Positions 17,301 to 25,467 of a stretch of 64,000 bases of DNA are shown here, in pieces. Origin of the DNA: Albibacillus kandeliae (lineage in GTDB: Bacteria > Pseudomonadota > Alphaproteobacteria > Rhodobacterales > Rhodobacteraceae); the NCBI RefSeq assembly GCF_003116585.1, contig NZ_QEHM01000001.1, forward strand, positions 558,001-622,000, read 5' to 3'. Below the pieces are notes generated by a model, which was not told the DNA's origin, did not search any database, and worked only from the letters and a program-made list of their open reading frames with translations. Position 1 is the stretch's first letter, and every line of letters starts with the position of its first letter. Position numbers and translations under genes: made by a program.

Positions 17301-19865
17301 ATGAGCACGACGCCGCCGGACAAGGCCCGCCGGTCGATCTGGACCCGGACATCGGCGATCATCCTGCTGCTGGCCTTTTGCATGGGCACGGTGGCGGGGA
17401 TGGCGTGGGTCGTCCTGCGCCAGATCGACGAGCTGAGCACGGCGAACTCGGACAATTTGCAATGGAGCCTGGCCCAGGCCGATGTCGAGGTGCTGCAGCT
17501 GGAACTGGCGCTGCGCAAGGCCATTGCCGACCCGGCGCAGCTGGGCGAAGTACGGCGGCGGTTCGACGTGTTCTACAGCCGCATCGGCACGCTGGAACGG
17601 GGTGACGTGTTCCGGACGCTGCGGAGCGCGCCCGACTTCTCGGAACCGCATGGCGCGGTGCGCGCGTTTCTTGACGATACCGTCCCGCTGATCGACGGCG
17701 ACGATGCTCAGCTGATCGCGGCGCTGCCCGATCTGGCGGCGCAGGTCGCGGACCTCGCGGGCACCGTGCGGGAGCTCTCGCTCTTCGGTCTGGCGACCTT
17801 TGCCCGGGTGTCCGACAGCCAGCGCTCGGAGATCACCGGCACGCTGATCCGGCTCTCGATCATCCTCGCCGGGCTGCTCGCCGGTCTGTCGCTGCTGACC
17901 TATTCCTTTCGGCGTCTCTACCGCACGGCGGAACGCCATGCCCACGTGGCCCGTAGCTCCGAGGCGCGGGTCCGGGCCATTGTCGAGGCGGCGGTGGATG
18001 CGATCATCGTCTGTGACGAGGCGGGCGCCATCGTTGACATGAACGAGGCCGCGCGACGGCTGTTCGGCTACACCCGGGAACAGGCGCTTGGGCGGCGGGC
18101 GCTCGACCTCTACTTCCCGGAGGTGAACCACGACGAGTTGAGGGCCGGGCCGCTGCGCGTGTTCGACAACGGGCGCCGCCCCGCGCCGGAGGAACGGCTG
18201 TTCGAGACGCTGGGCACCGATGCCTCGGGGCGGGTGTTCCCGGTCGAGGTGTCGATGGACCGGACCGACGACGATGCCGAGGTGATCTACGTCGCGCATA
18301 TCCGCGATATCTCGCACCGCAAGGCGGCAGAGGAGGACCTGACCGAGGCGCGCGACAAGGCGCTGGCGGGCGAGCGGGCAAAGGCCGAGTTCCTTGCGCT
18401 GATGAGCCACGAGATGCGGACCCCGCTGAACGGGTTGCTTGGGACCATGCAGCTGATGCGCGATCATTCCCTGACGGAGCGGCAGACCGACCTGCTGGAC
18501 CACATGCAGTCCTCGGGGCGGCTTCTGCTGGGGCTGGTGAACGACGTTCTGGACCTCGAGAAGTTCGAGGCGGGCAAGCTGACGGCCGAGAGCCGCCCGT
18601 TCTCGGTCTCGCGGTTGCTGGATGCGGTCGTCGAGACGACGGCAGCCCTCGCCACGCAGGGCGGCAACGAGATTGCCTGGAGCTGGCTCGGGACACCGGA
18701 GGACCGGGTGCTGGGCGATACCCGCCGCCTGCGGCAGGTGCTGCTGAACCTTGTGGGCAACGCGATCAAGTTCACCCGGGCCGGTTCGATCGATATCGAG
18801 GTCGAGCGGCTGGGCGGGGCTGGTGAGATGGTCGAGTTCCGGGTGGTCGATACCGGCGTCGGGATCGCACCGGAGCATCTGGAGCGGATCTTCAACGACT
18901 TCGAGACGCTCGATTCCTCATATGCGCGGCGCGCGGGAGGCACCGGGCTGGGGCTTGGCATCGCGCGGCGGCTAGTCGGGTTGATGGGCGGGACCATCGG
19001 GGTCGAGAGCGAGCCGGGGGCTGGCAGCCTGTTCTGGATCCGCGTGCCGTTGCCCCGGGTGGATCAGGTGCCGTCGGGCGCGGATGCTCCGGCCACCCTT
19101 GTGACCGAGACGGCGGCGGGGGAACCGCTGGAGGTGCTGCTGGTCGAGGACAACGAGATCAACCGCTTCGTGGCCCGCGCCATGCTGGAGAGCGATGGTC
19201 ACGTGGTGACCGAGGCCGTGAACGGGCAGGCCGGGGTGGAATGGGCGGAGGCGCGGGCCTTTGACGTGATCCTGATGGACGTCTCGATGCCGGTGATGGA
19301 CGGGCAGGAGGCGACGCGGAGAATCCGGGCGGGCGCCGGGCCTTCTGCGGGGACGCCGATCATCGCCGTCACCGCCCATGCGCTGCCGGAAGAGGTCGCG
19401 CGGTTCCGCGAGGCGGGCATGGATGACTGCATCAGCAAGCCGATCGACCGCGCCGCACTGGTCACGCTGCTGCGCGGGATCCGGGGTGCTGAGGCGAACG
19501 AGGGGGAGCCGGTGCGGGACGACGCCTCGCCCGTGCTGGATGAGGCGCAACTGGCCGATCTGCTCGATACCCTTGGGCCAGAGGCGACCGGGCGGCTGAT
19601 CAGCCGCTGCTTGACCGAGGTTGACGCCAGTATCGCGCGGCTGGCCGGGACCGATCCGGGCGACGCAGAACTGTCGGCGGCCGCGCACAAATGCGCGGGC
19701 TCCTGTGCCTCCTTCGGGCTGGTGCGGTTGCGCGAGGCGCTGGGGCGTATCGAGACCGGTGCGAATTCCGGTGGGGTCACGTCCGGGGACCTTGGGCAGC
19801 TTGGCGAGCTCTGGCAGGAGGGCCGCGCGGCGCTGCTGGCGTGGCAGGCGCGCAGCCAAGCCTAG
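17301..19865 (+). CDS. Hybrid sensor histidine kinase (PAS-HisKA-HATPase-REC-HPt)
   Basis: The protein has 854 residues. Two membrane helices (about 18-38 and 185-206) enclose a periplasmic helical region. A PAS domain (about 220-340) follows, then HisKA with phospho-acceptor H370 in LMSHEMRTPLNG. The ATPase has an N-box LLNLVGNAIKFT and G-boxes DTGVGIAPEHL and GGTGLGLGIARRLVG. A receiver has D660 in VILMDVSMPVMDG, and a C-terminal HPt domain has H796 in AAHKCAGSCASFG. This is a complete phosphorelay up to HPt; the output partner is probably the LuxR-type regulator at 13,380. The stop overlaps that of the convergent export gene by 4 nt. Confidence 0.93.
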   Translation: MSTTPPDKARRSIWTRTSAIILLLAFCMGTVAGMAWVVLRQIDELSTANSDNLQWSLAQADVEVLQLELALRKAIADPAQLGEVRRRFDVFYSRIGTLERGDVFRTLRSAPDFSEPHGAVRAFLDDTVPLIDGDDAQLIAALPDLAAQVADLAGTVRELSLFGLATFARVSDSQRSEITGTLIRLSIILAGLLAGLSLLTYSFRRLYRTAERHAHVARSSEARVRAIVEAAVDAIIVCDEAGAIVDMNEAARRLFGYTREQALGRRALDLYFPEVNHDELRAGPLRVFDNGRRPAPEERLFETLGTDASGRVFPVEVSMDRTDDDAEVIYVAHIRDISHRKAAEEDLTEARDKALAGERAKAEFLALMSHEMRTPLNGLLGTMQLMRDHSLTERQTDLLDHMQSSGRLLLGLVNDVLDLEKFEAGKLTAESRPFSVSRLLDAVVETTAALATQGGNEIAWSWLGTPEDRVLGDTRRLRQVLLNLVGNAIKFTRAGSIDIEVERLGGAGEMVEFRVVDTGVGIAPEHLERIFNDFETLDSSYARRAGGTGLGLGIARRLVGLMGGTIGVESEPGAGSLFWIRVPLPRVDQVPSGADAPATLVTETAAGEPLEVLLVEDNEINRFVARAMLESDGHVVTEAVNGQAGVEWAEARAFDVILMDVSMPVMDGQEATRRIRAGAGPSAGTPIIAVTAHALPEEVARFREAGMDDCISKPIDRAALVTLLRGIRGAEANEGEPVRDDASPVLDEAQLADLLDTLGPEATGRLISRCLTEVDASIARLAGTDPGDAELSAAAHKCAGSCASFGLVRLREALGRIETGANSGGVTSGDLGQLGELWQEGRAALLAWQARSQA

Positions 19866-21076
19866 TTGTTGATCAGCGTTCCGAGCGTGAAGACCCCGAT
19901 CAGCTTGCCGATCTCGCCGATGTTGGTGACGCTGCTGTCGTAGCAGGCGATGGAGTCGCCCGGCAGCAGGTAGGGGTCGTAGTCGTCCCGGTCGGCGCGG
20001 GTGCGCATCTCTTCGACCTTGCGTTCGATCACCACCGAGTTGCCGGTGAGCGGATTGCGCGAGAACAGCGCGGCCGATCGGTTGGCGCTGGTCGCCCGGG
20101 GGCCGCCGACGCAGTTGGCGTCGATCACGGCCTGCATGTAGCGCGTGCCGTAGGGCACCTCGCGCACCACCTGTCCGATGGCCGAGGTGGCGTTGCTGCT
20201 GGCGGGTTGCGTCAGGTTCGAGAGGTAGAGCGAGATCCCCGGCGGGCTGAGCGGGCCGGGTTTCATCAGCTCGTCCTGGAAGCATTGCCGGGAGGGGACG
20301 TAGACCTCGTCGCCCGTCATCAGCATCACGTCCTCGAAGCCGCGCCCCTCGACCGCGCCGCGCAGGTCGAGCGTGTAGTTGGTGCCCGCGCGGGTGATGC
20401 GCACTGCGGAGAGGTCGGCGTCGGGGCGGATGCCGCCTGCGCCGCGCAGCGCCACCGAGAGGTTGCGCCCCTCGGTCGAAGCGCCGATCGCAGCCTGCCG
20501 CCGGTTGTCCACGGTGTCGCCCGCGATGCCGCCGATATCCATGCTCTGCGGTTCGAAGACGGCGCCGGACACACCGACGCGCGCCGGGGCGAAATCCATC
20601 ACCAGCAGCGAAACCTCGGGCGTGTCGGCATAGTAGCCGCCCGAGACCAGCGCGCTGCGGATCGCTGCCTTGACCTGATCGGCTGACCGGCCCTGGGCCG
20701 GGATAGGCGGCAGGAAGGGCAGCTTGAGAAACCCGTCGCGCGACACCACGAACTCGCCGGTGAAGGTCGCGTCGTCCGGTAGCCGCAGATCGACGAGGTC
20801 GCCGCGTGACAGCAGCTCGCCGCGCAGGGCACCGGGCACGTAGCCCGACCCCTTGCCGCCGGTGCTGCCCGATTGCTGGGTGCAGCGCGCGGAATTCATG
20901 TAAGCGGAGCGCAGGACAGGATTTTCCGCCACCGGGTGCGGCAGGTCGCGGTACTGGGCCTGATAGGAGTCCCCGCGCGAGACCGGTTCCATGTTGGCAG
21001 GCGTTCCCCCCGAACAGGAGGCGAGGACAAGCAGCGAGAGCGCGCTCGCCACCACGGTCGTCCGGTTGCCTGTCAT
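19862..21076 (-). CDS. Outer-membrane polysaccharide export lipoprotein (Wza-type) of EPS locus 1
   Basis: This 404-residue protein has a lipoprotein signal, MTGNRTTVVASALSLLVLAS, followed by Cys21 (lipobox LASC). A Poly_export domain (GDLVDLRLPDD, GEFVVSRDGFLKLPFL) and SLBB repeats follow. It should form the outer-membrane channel paired with the Wzz-type protein. I chose ATG 21076 because the lipoprotein signal starts there and GGAG is 8 nt upstream, although the frame is open further. It is divergent from the flippase, with one palindrome copy in the shared control region. Confidence 0.9.
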   Translation of the reverse strand: MTGNRTTVVASALSLLVLASCSGGTPANMEPVSRGDSYQAQYRDLPHPVAENPVLRSAYMNSARCTQQSGSTGGKGSGYVPGALRGELLSRGDLVDLRLPDDATFTGEFVVSRDGFLKLPFLPPIPAQGRSADQVKAAIRSALVSGGYYADTPEVSLLVMDFAPARVGVSGAVFEPQSMDIGGIAGDTVDNRRQAAIGASTEGRNLSVALRGAGGIRPDADLSAVRITRAGTNYTLDLRGAVEGRGFEDVMLMTGDEVYVPSRQCFQDELMKPGPLSPPGISLYLSNLTQPASSNATSAIGQVVREVPYGTRYMQAVIDANCVGGPRATSANRSAALFSRNPLTGNSVVIERKVEEMRTRADRDDYDPYLLPGDSIACYDSSVTNIGEIGKLIGVFTLGTLINN

Positions 21077-21173
21077 GTGGGGTGCTCCGGTCAAGGGCCA
21101 CCTCTTTCCGCTCGTTTCCGACATTTGTAACCACCGCAACCCGGGCGCGTCTACCGCGACGGCGGATGCGCCA

Positions 21174-21191
21174 CCTATCCGAACGGATAGG
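21174..21191. promoter_or_regulatory. Palindromic operator-like site, copy 4
   Basis: CCTATCCGAACGGATAGG has perfect 7-bp arms, and CCGAACGG at the centre is near-symmetric. It lies between the divergent export lipoprotein (97 bp from its start) and flippase (112 bp from its start) genes, so one site could control both directions. Confidence 0.72.
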
Positions 21192-21303
21192 ACTCCTGAT
21201 CCGTTGCGCCTTTGCACTGTCCCGGCGCGCTGACGACGGGAAGGGAGCGGGCGGGCTATGCAGAGGGTGGCCGCAACAGGCCACCACTCACGAAGGCACA
21301 GTC

Positions 21304-22542
21304 ATGATCACGATCCAGCGACTAGGACCCTTTTTCCGGCACCTGATGGCGTATTGCCTGTCAGAGGTCGCGGCGAAGGCATCCCGTCTGGTCGTGGTCA
21401 TGGCTGTCGCTCGTTCGATGGACCTCGTTTCGATCGGGATCGCGGCCACTGCGCTGGCGGCGGCCGATATTCTCAAGGCGCTGGCCGAGACCGGCGCCGG
21501 TCAACGCATCATCGCGGCGCCCGAGGACGGGCTGGCTGCCGCCTGCCGCACCGCCAGCCGAATCTTCTGGGCATGGTGCGTGGGCCTCTTCGTGCTACAG
21601 GTCGGCGTCGCGGCGGTGATCTGGCTGGTCAGCGGCAATGCGCTGCTGTTCCTGCTGGTCGCCCTGTTGGCAGGCGAATACCTCTTCATGCCTGCCGGGC
21701 TGGTGCAATGCGCGCTGGCGATGCGGGCGGGCAAGCTGAAGCAGACCGCCGCCATCGCCGCCGGGCAGGTGGTGGGGGCCAACGTGATCTCCGCGGTCAT
21801 GGCGCTGGCCTTTCCCGGACCTATCGCGCTTGTGCTGCCGAGACTGCTCTCCGCGCCGATCTGGCTGGTCGCCATGCGCCGCCTGCACCCGTGGCGCGCC
21901 GACCGCAGCGTGCGCCCCGCGCCGCTGGCACCGTTCCTGCGCTATGGCTGGGCGGTGCTTGGAGTCGAGGTGGTCAAGGCTCTGCGGTTTCAGGCGGACA
22001 AGCTGGTGATCGGCGCCATCGGCGGGGCCGAGATGCTGGGCCTCTACTTCATGGCGTTCAATGCCGGGCTGGGGCTGGCCAATTCCTTTGCGCAGGCATT
22101 CTCTACCGCGCTGTTCCCGCACCTCTGCGCCGCCGGTGACCGCGGGCGCGCTCTGCGTCAGGCGCTGGGGATGAGCACGGTGCTGATTTCGGGCGCCGTG
22201 GTCCTTCAGGCGCTGGCGGCGCCGATCTACGTGCCGCTGCTGTTCGGCGCGGGCTGGGAGGGGCTGTCGGGTGTCGTCTCGATCCTCTGTCTTGCGGCGA
22301 TCCCGGGCGTGGTCTGGTCGGGCGCGGCGCAGTGGCTGCGCGCTCACGACCGCCCCCAGCTTGAACTGGTCGTCACCCTGGCGATGACGCTGGCGTTGGT
22401 GGCCAATACGGCGCTGCTGGCCCCGCACGGTCTGGTCGCCATCGCATGGGGCTATCTGGCCGTCGCTGCCATCACACAGCTCGGGGCGGCGGTTCCGACC
22501 CTCGCGCCTGCCTTCCGCAAACCTCTGGCCGGGAGCGTCTGA
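21304..22542 (+). CDS. Wzx-type polysaccharide flippase of EPS locus 1
   Basis: This 412-residue membrane protein has roughly twelve hydrophobic segments and the oligosaccharide-flippase (MATE/MOP superfamily) pattern. The conserved SEVAAKASRLVVVMAVAR lies near the N terminus and QADKLVIGAIGGAEMLGLY in the middle. It would move the lipid-linked repeat unit to the periplasmic face. ATG 21304 is used because the longer frame upstream runs through the control region. The next glycosyltransferase starts 1 nt after its stop. Confidence 0.87.
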   Translation: MITIQRLGPFFRHLMAYCLSEVAAKASRLVVVMAVARSMDLVSIGIAATALAAADILKALAETGAGQRIIAAPEDGLAAACRTASRIFWAWCVGLFVLQVGVAAVIWLVSGNALLFLLVALLAGEYLFMPAGLVQCALAMRAGKLKQTAAIAAGQVVGANVISAVMALAFPGPIALVLPRLLSAPIWLVAMRRLHPWRADRSVRPAPLAPFLRYGWAVLGVEVVKALRFQADKLVIGAIGGAEMLGLYFMAFNAGLGLANSFAQAFSTALFPHLCAAGDRGRALRQALGMSTVLISGAVVLQALAAPIYVPLLFGAGWEGLSGVVSILCLAAIPGVVWSGAAQWLRAHDRPQLELVVTLAMTLALVANTALLAPHGLVAIAWGYLAVAAITQLGAAVPTLAPAFRKPLAGSV

Positions 22543-22543
22543 C

Positions 22544-23458
22544 ATGCCGCGCTTTTCCATCGTCATGCCCTGTTTCAACGCGGCGGCGACCCTGCCGGAG
22601 ACACTGGCGAGCCTGCGCGCGCAGACCTTCTCCGACTGGGAACTGCTCTGCGTCGACGACGGCTCCAGCGATGCAACGCTCGACCTGATCCAGGCCGAGG
22701 CCCGACGGGATACCCGCGTTAGGGTGCTGCGCAATCCGGGGAAGGGCCCGAGTGCCGCGCGCAACCTCGCCCTGCCGGAAGCCCGGGGTGACATCCTCGC
22801 CTTCTGCGATGCCGACGACCTCTGGGAGCCGGAAAAGCTTGCCTGCCTCGTGGCGGCCTTTGCCGAACCCTCGGTCGCTGCGGTATTCGCCCAGATCGCT
22901 TTCTTCGACGGCACGCGGTCGTCCTCTGTATCGACGGTGCCGGCGGGTGATCTGACGGTGCCGATGTTGCTGGCGGAAAACCCGGTCTGCACCATGTCGA
23001 ACCTTGCCGTGCGGCACGAGGTGTTTTCGCAGACTGGCGGTTTCGATACCCGTCTCGTCCACAACGAAGACCTCGAATGGCTGATCCGGCTGGTCGCCAC
23101 GGGGCACCGCGTGGTCGGGCTCGACCGATGCCTCGTGCGCTATCGCACCAGCGTCTCTGGCCTGTCCTCCGACCTTGGGCGGATGCGGGCAGGGCGGCGG
23201 GCGGCGCTGGCCACCGCCGAGCGCTTCGGCTTCCGCGCCGATCCGCGCGCCGAGGCGATCTATTGCCGTTACCTCGCGCGGCGTGCGCTGCGGGTCGGTG
23301 CGCCGGGTGTCGAGGCGCTGCGGTTCGTCCTGACCGGGCTGATCCTCAGCCCTGCCGGGTTTCTGTCCGATCTGCGCCGGGGTGGTCTGACCGTGGCGGC
23401 GGCGCTCTGTGCGCCACTGCTGCCGGGCCGCCTGCGCCAGTTTCTGTTTGCCGGTTGA
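22544..23458 (+). CDS. Glycosyltransferase family 2 (EPS locus 1, first of a tandem pair)
   Basis: This 304-residue protein has a GT-A fold: N-terminal FSIVMPCFNAAATLPETL, a nucleotide-binding DDGSSDAT near 42-49 and the metal-binding CDADDLW near 86-92. It adds one sugar to the growing lipid-linked repeat in the cytoplasm. The product at 23,472 shares its opening (MPR..IV.P..N.AATL), FCDADDLW-PEKL, and a C-terminal RYLARR block, so the two look like diverged tandem duplicates. Donor and acceptor are not predictable. Confidence 0.9.
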   Translation: MPRFSIVMPCFNAAATLPETLASLRAQTFSDWELLCVDDGSSDATLDLIQAEARRDTRVRVLRNPGKGPSAARNLALPEARGDILAFCDADDLWEPEKLACLVAAFAEPSVAAVFAQIAFFDGTRSSSVSTVPAGDLTVPMLLAENPVCTMSNLAVRHEVFSQTGGFDTRLVHNEDLEWLIRLVATGHRVVGLDRCLVRYRTSVSGLSSDLGRMRAGRRAALATAERFGFRADPRAEAIYCRYLARRALRVGAPGVEALRFVLTGLILSPAGFLSDLRRGGLTVAAALCAPLLPGRLRQFLFAG

Positions 23459-23471
23459 AAGGAGCCATCCC

Positions 23472-24449
23472 ATGCCCAGAGCAACGATCGTCGTCCCCGC
23501 CTACAATGTCGCCGCGACCCTGGGTGACACGCTGGCGAGCCTATGCGCCCAGACGTTCCGGGAACTCGAGATCGTGGTGATCGACGATGGTTCGACCGAC
23601 CGCAGCGTCGCGGTGGCGCGCAGCCTTGGCGACCCGCGCATCCGGGTGGTGCAGCAGCCCAACCGCGGGCTTGCCGGGGCGCGCAACTCGGGCATTGCCC
23701 ACGCCCGGGGCGAATTCATCGGGTTCTGCGATGCCGACGACCTGTGGCGGCCCGAGAAGCTGGAGGCGCATGTGCGCCACCTTGTGGCCAACCCGACCGT
23801 GGGGGTCAGCTTCTCCGGCTCCGAGATGATCGACGAGGCGGGCCGGTCCACCGGCCTTGCCCAGCGGCCCCGGCTGCGCGGTATCACGGCGGCCCACGTG
23901 TTCCGCCGCAACCCCATCGGCAACGGATCGGCCGTGGTGCTGCGCCGCGCGGCACTGGACGCAATCGCCTGGCGGCCCGAGGGAGAGACGCTGCGGGACT
24001 GGTGGTTCGACGAGCGGTTCCGGCAGTCCGAGGACATCGAGTGCTGGCTGCGCATCGCGCTGACCACCGACTGGGAGATCGAGGGCGTTCCGGGGCTGCT
24101 GACGCGCTATCGCATCGCGGGCGGCGGGCTCTCGGCCGGGATCGCGCGCCAGTATGCCTCGTGGGAGCGGCTGGTGGAGAAGCTCGCGCCGCTCGCGCCG
24201 GAGTTCTTCGCGCGGCACACCCCGGCGGCACGGGCCTACCAGCTGCGTTATCTCGCGCGCCGGTCGGTGAGTTCGGGCTATGGACCCGAGGCGCTGCGGC
24301 TGGCGCGCGCCTCGCTCGGTGCTTCGCTGCGTCCGCTGGCGGAGGAGCCGCTGAAGACCGTGACGACCCTTGCTGCCGCTGCGGTGCTGGCCCGCGTCGG
24401 GCCCGGGCCCGTGGCTGCGCTGCGCCGGCTTGCTGCCGGACGGACCTGA
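23472..24449 (+). CDS. Glycosyltransferase family 2 (EPS locus 1, second of a tandem pair)
   Basis: This 325-residue protein is a GT2 with ATIVVPAYNVAATLGDTL, IDDGSTDRS near 40-48 and FCDADDLWRPEKL near 86-98. It resembles its upstream neighbour over most of its length. GGAG 7 nt upstream supports ATG 23472 over an upstream frame extension. Its predicted C-terminal hydrophobic patch (TLAAAAVLARVGPGP) could attach it to the membrane. It acts in repeat-unit assembly; sugar specificity is unknown. Confidence 0.9.
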   Translation: MPRATIVVPAYNVAATLGDTLASLCAQTFRELEIVVIDDGSTDRSVAVARSLGDPRIRVVQQPNRGLAGARNSGIAHARGEFIGFCDADDLWRPEKLEAHVRHLVANPTVGVSFSGSEMIDEAGRSTGLAQRPRLRGITAAHVFRRNPIGNGSAVVLRRAALDAIAWRPEGETLRDWWFDERFRQSEDIECWLRIALTTDWEIEGVPGLLTRYRIAGGGLSAGIARQYASWERLVEKLAPLAPEFFARHTPAARAYQLRYLARRSVSSGYGPEALRLARASLGASLRPLAEEPLKTVTTLAAAAVLARVGPGPVAALRRLAAGRT

Positions 24450-24472
24450 GAACCGAACCAAGGAGACCTGCC

Positions 24473-25456
24473 ATGTTTCGCATCGTTCACCTGATCGACG
24501 ACACCCAGCCGGGCGGCGTCATGCGCTACCTCGACTTCCTCGCGAATGATCCGGTGCTGGCCCGCGAGGCCCGGCACGAGGTGGTGACCGTATCGCGGAC
24601 CCGTCCGGTGCCCGGCGCGGTGGCGGCCGACCTCATCGTCTCGCACCTCACGGTGACGTGGCGGGGGCTGCCGGGGCTGATGCTGCTGCGCGCGACCCAT
24701 CCCGGGGTGCCGCTGATCCATGTGGAGCACAGCTATTGCGCCGGGTTCGCGGCGGCCAACGTCAGCGCGCCGCGCCGGTTCCACACCTTGTTGCGCAGTG
24801 CCTATGCGCTGTTCGACCGGGTCGTCGCGGTGAGCGCCGCGCAGGGGGCCTGGCTGCGGCAGCGTGGGCTGGTCCAGCCCGGTGCACTCTCGGTCATCCA
24901 GCCCTGCGTGACGCTCGATGCCTTTCGCGCGGTTCCCGCGCCGCAGGGGCCTGCGCTGGTGATCGGGGCGGTCGGGCGCTTTGATCGGCAGAAGGGGTTC
25001 GACCTGCTGATCGAGGCCTTTCGCGGGTTGCGTCACGAGGCGGTCGAGCTGCACCTGTTCGGCGACGGGCCGGAGCGGGCGCGGCTGGAGTATCTTGCCC
25101 GGGGCGATCTTGGCATCCGGTTCCGGGGCTTTGCCGCCGACCCGGCGGCCGCCATCGCGGCCTGTGACGTCATCGCCATGCCCTCGCGGTGGGAACCCTA
25201 CGGGCTGGTCGCCATCGAGGCGCTGGCCGCCGGCCGCCGTCTGCTGGTCTCGGGCGCGGACGGGCTGACGGACCACGTGGTGCACGGGGCCGAGGTGGTG
25301 CGCGAGGGGTCGGTCCGGGGCTGGACCGCTGCGCTGGCGGGGGTCGTGGGGCAGGAGCCCCGGCCGCTTGAACCGCTGCAGGCCGAGACGGCGACGCGCG
25401 TCGGCTGGTCGCGGCTGCTGCGCTCGGTTGGCGAGCGGGTGGCGGAGGCCGCCTAG
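24473..25456 (+). CDS. Glycosyltransferase family 4 (EPS locus 1)
   Basis: The protein has 327 residues with two Rossmann-like domains (GT-B). GAVGRFDRQKGFDLLIEAF at about 164-182 begins the Glycos_transf_1 domain, and the donor-site motif PSRWEPYGLVAIEALAAG (EX7E type) lies near 237-254. AGGAGA 6 nt before the ATG is a strong ribosome-binding site. It is the last gene of locus 1 and converges with dnaE2 at an 11-nt gap, with no terminator visible. Confidence 0.9.
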   Translation: MFRIVHLIDDTQPGGVMRYLDFLANDPVLAREARHEVVTVSRTRPVPGAVAADLIVSHLTVTWRGLPGLMLLRATHPGVPLIHVEHSYCAGFAAANVSAPRRFHTLLRSAYALFDRVVAVSAAQGAWLRQRGLVQPGALSVIQPCVTLDAFRAVPAPQGPALVIGAVGRFDRQKGFDLLIEAFRGLRHEAVELHLFGDGPERARLEYLARGDLGIRFRGFAADPAAAIAACDVIAMPSRWEPYGLVAIEALAAGRRLLVSGADGLTDHVVHGAEVVREGSVRGWTAALAGVVGQEPRPLEPLQAETATRVGWSRLLRSVGERVAEAA

Positions 25457-25467
25457 GCTGCGTACTC

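Noticed and set aside
18972-21287. A 771-codon minus-strand frame over the kinase and export genes
   Set aside because: Its composition is that of a shadow frame, and both real genes in the region have clear domains.
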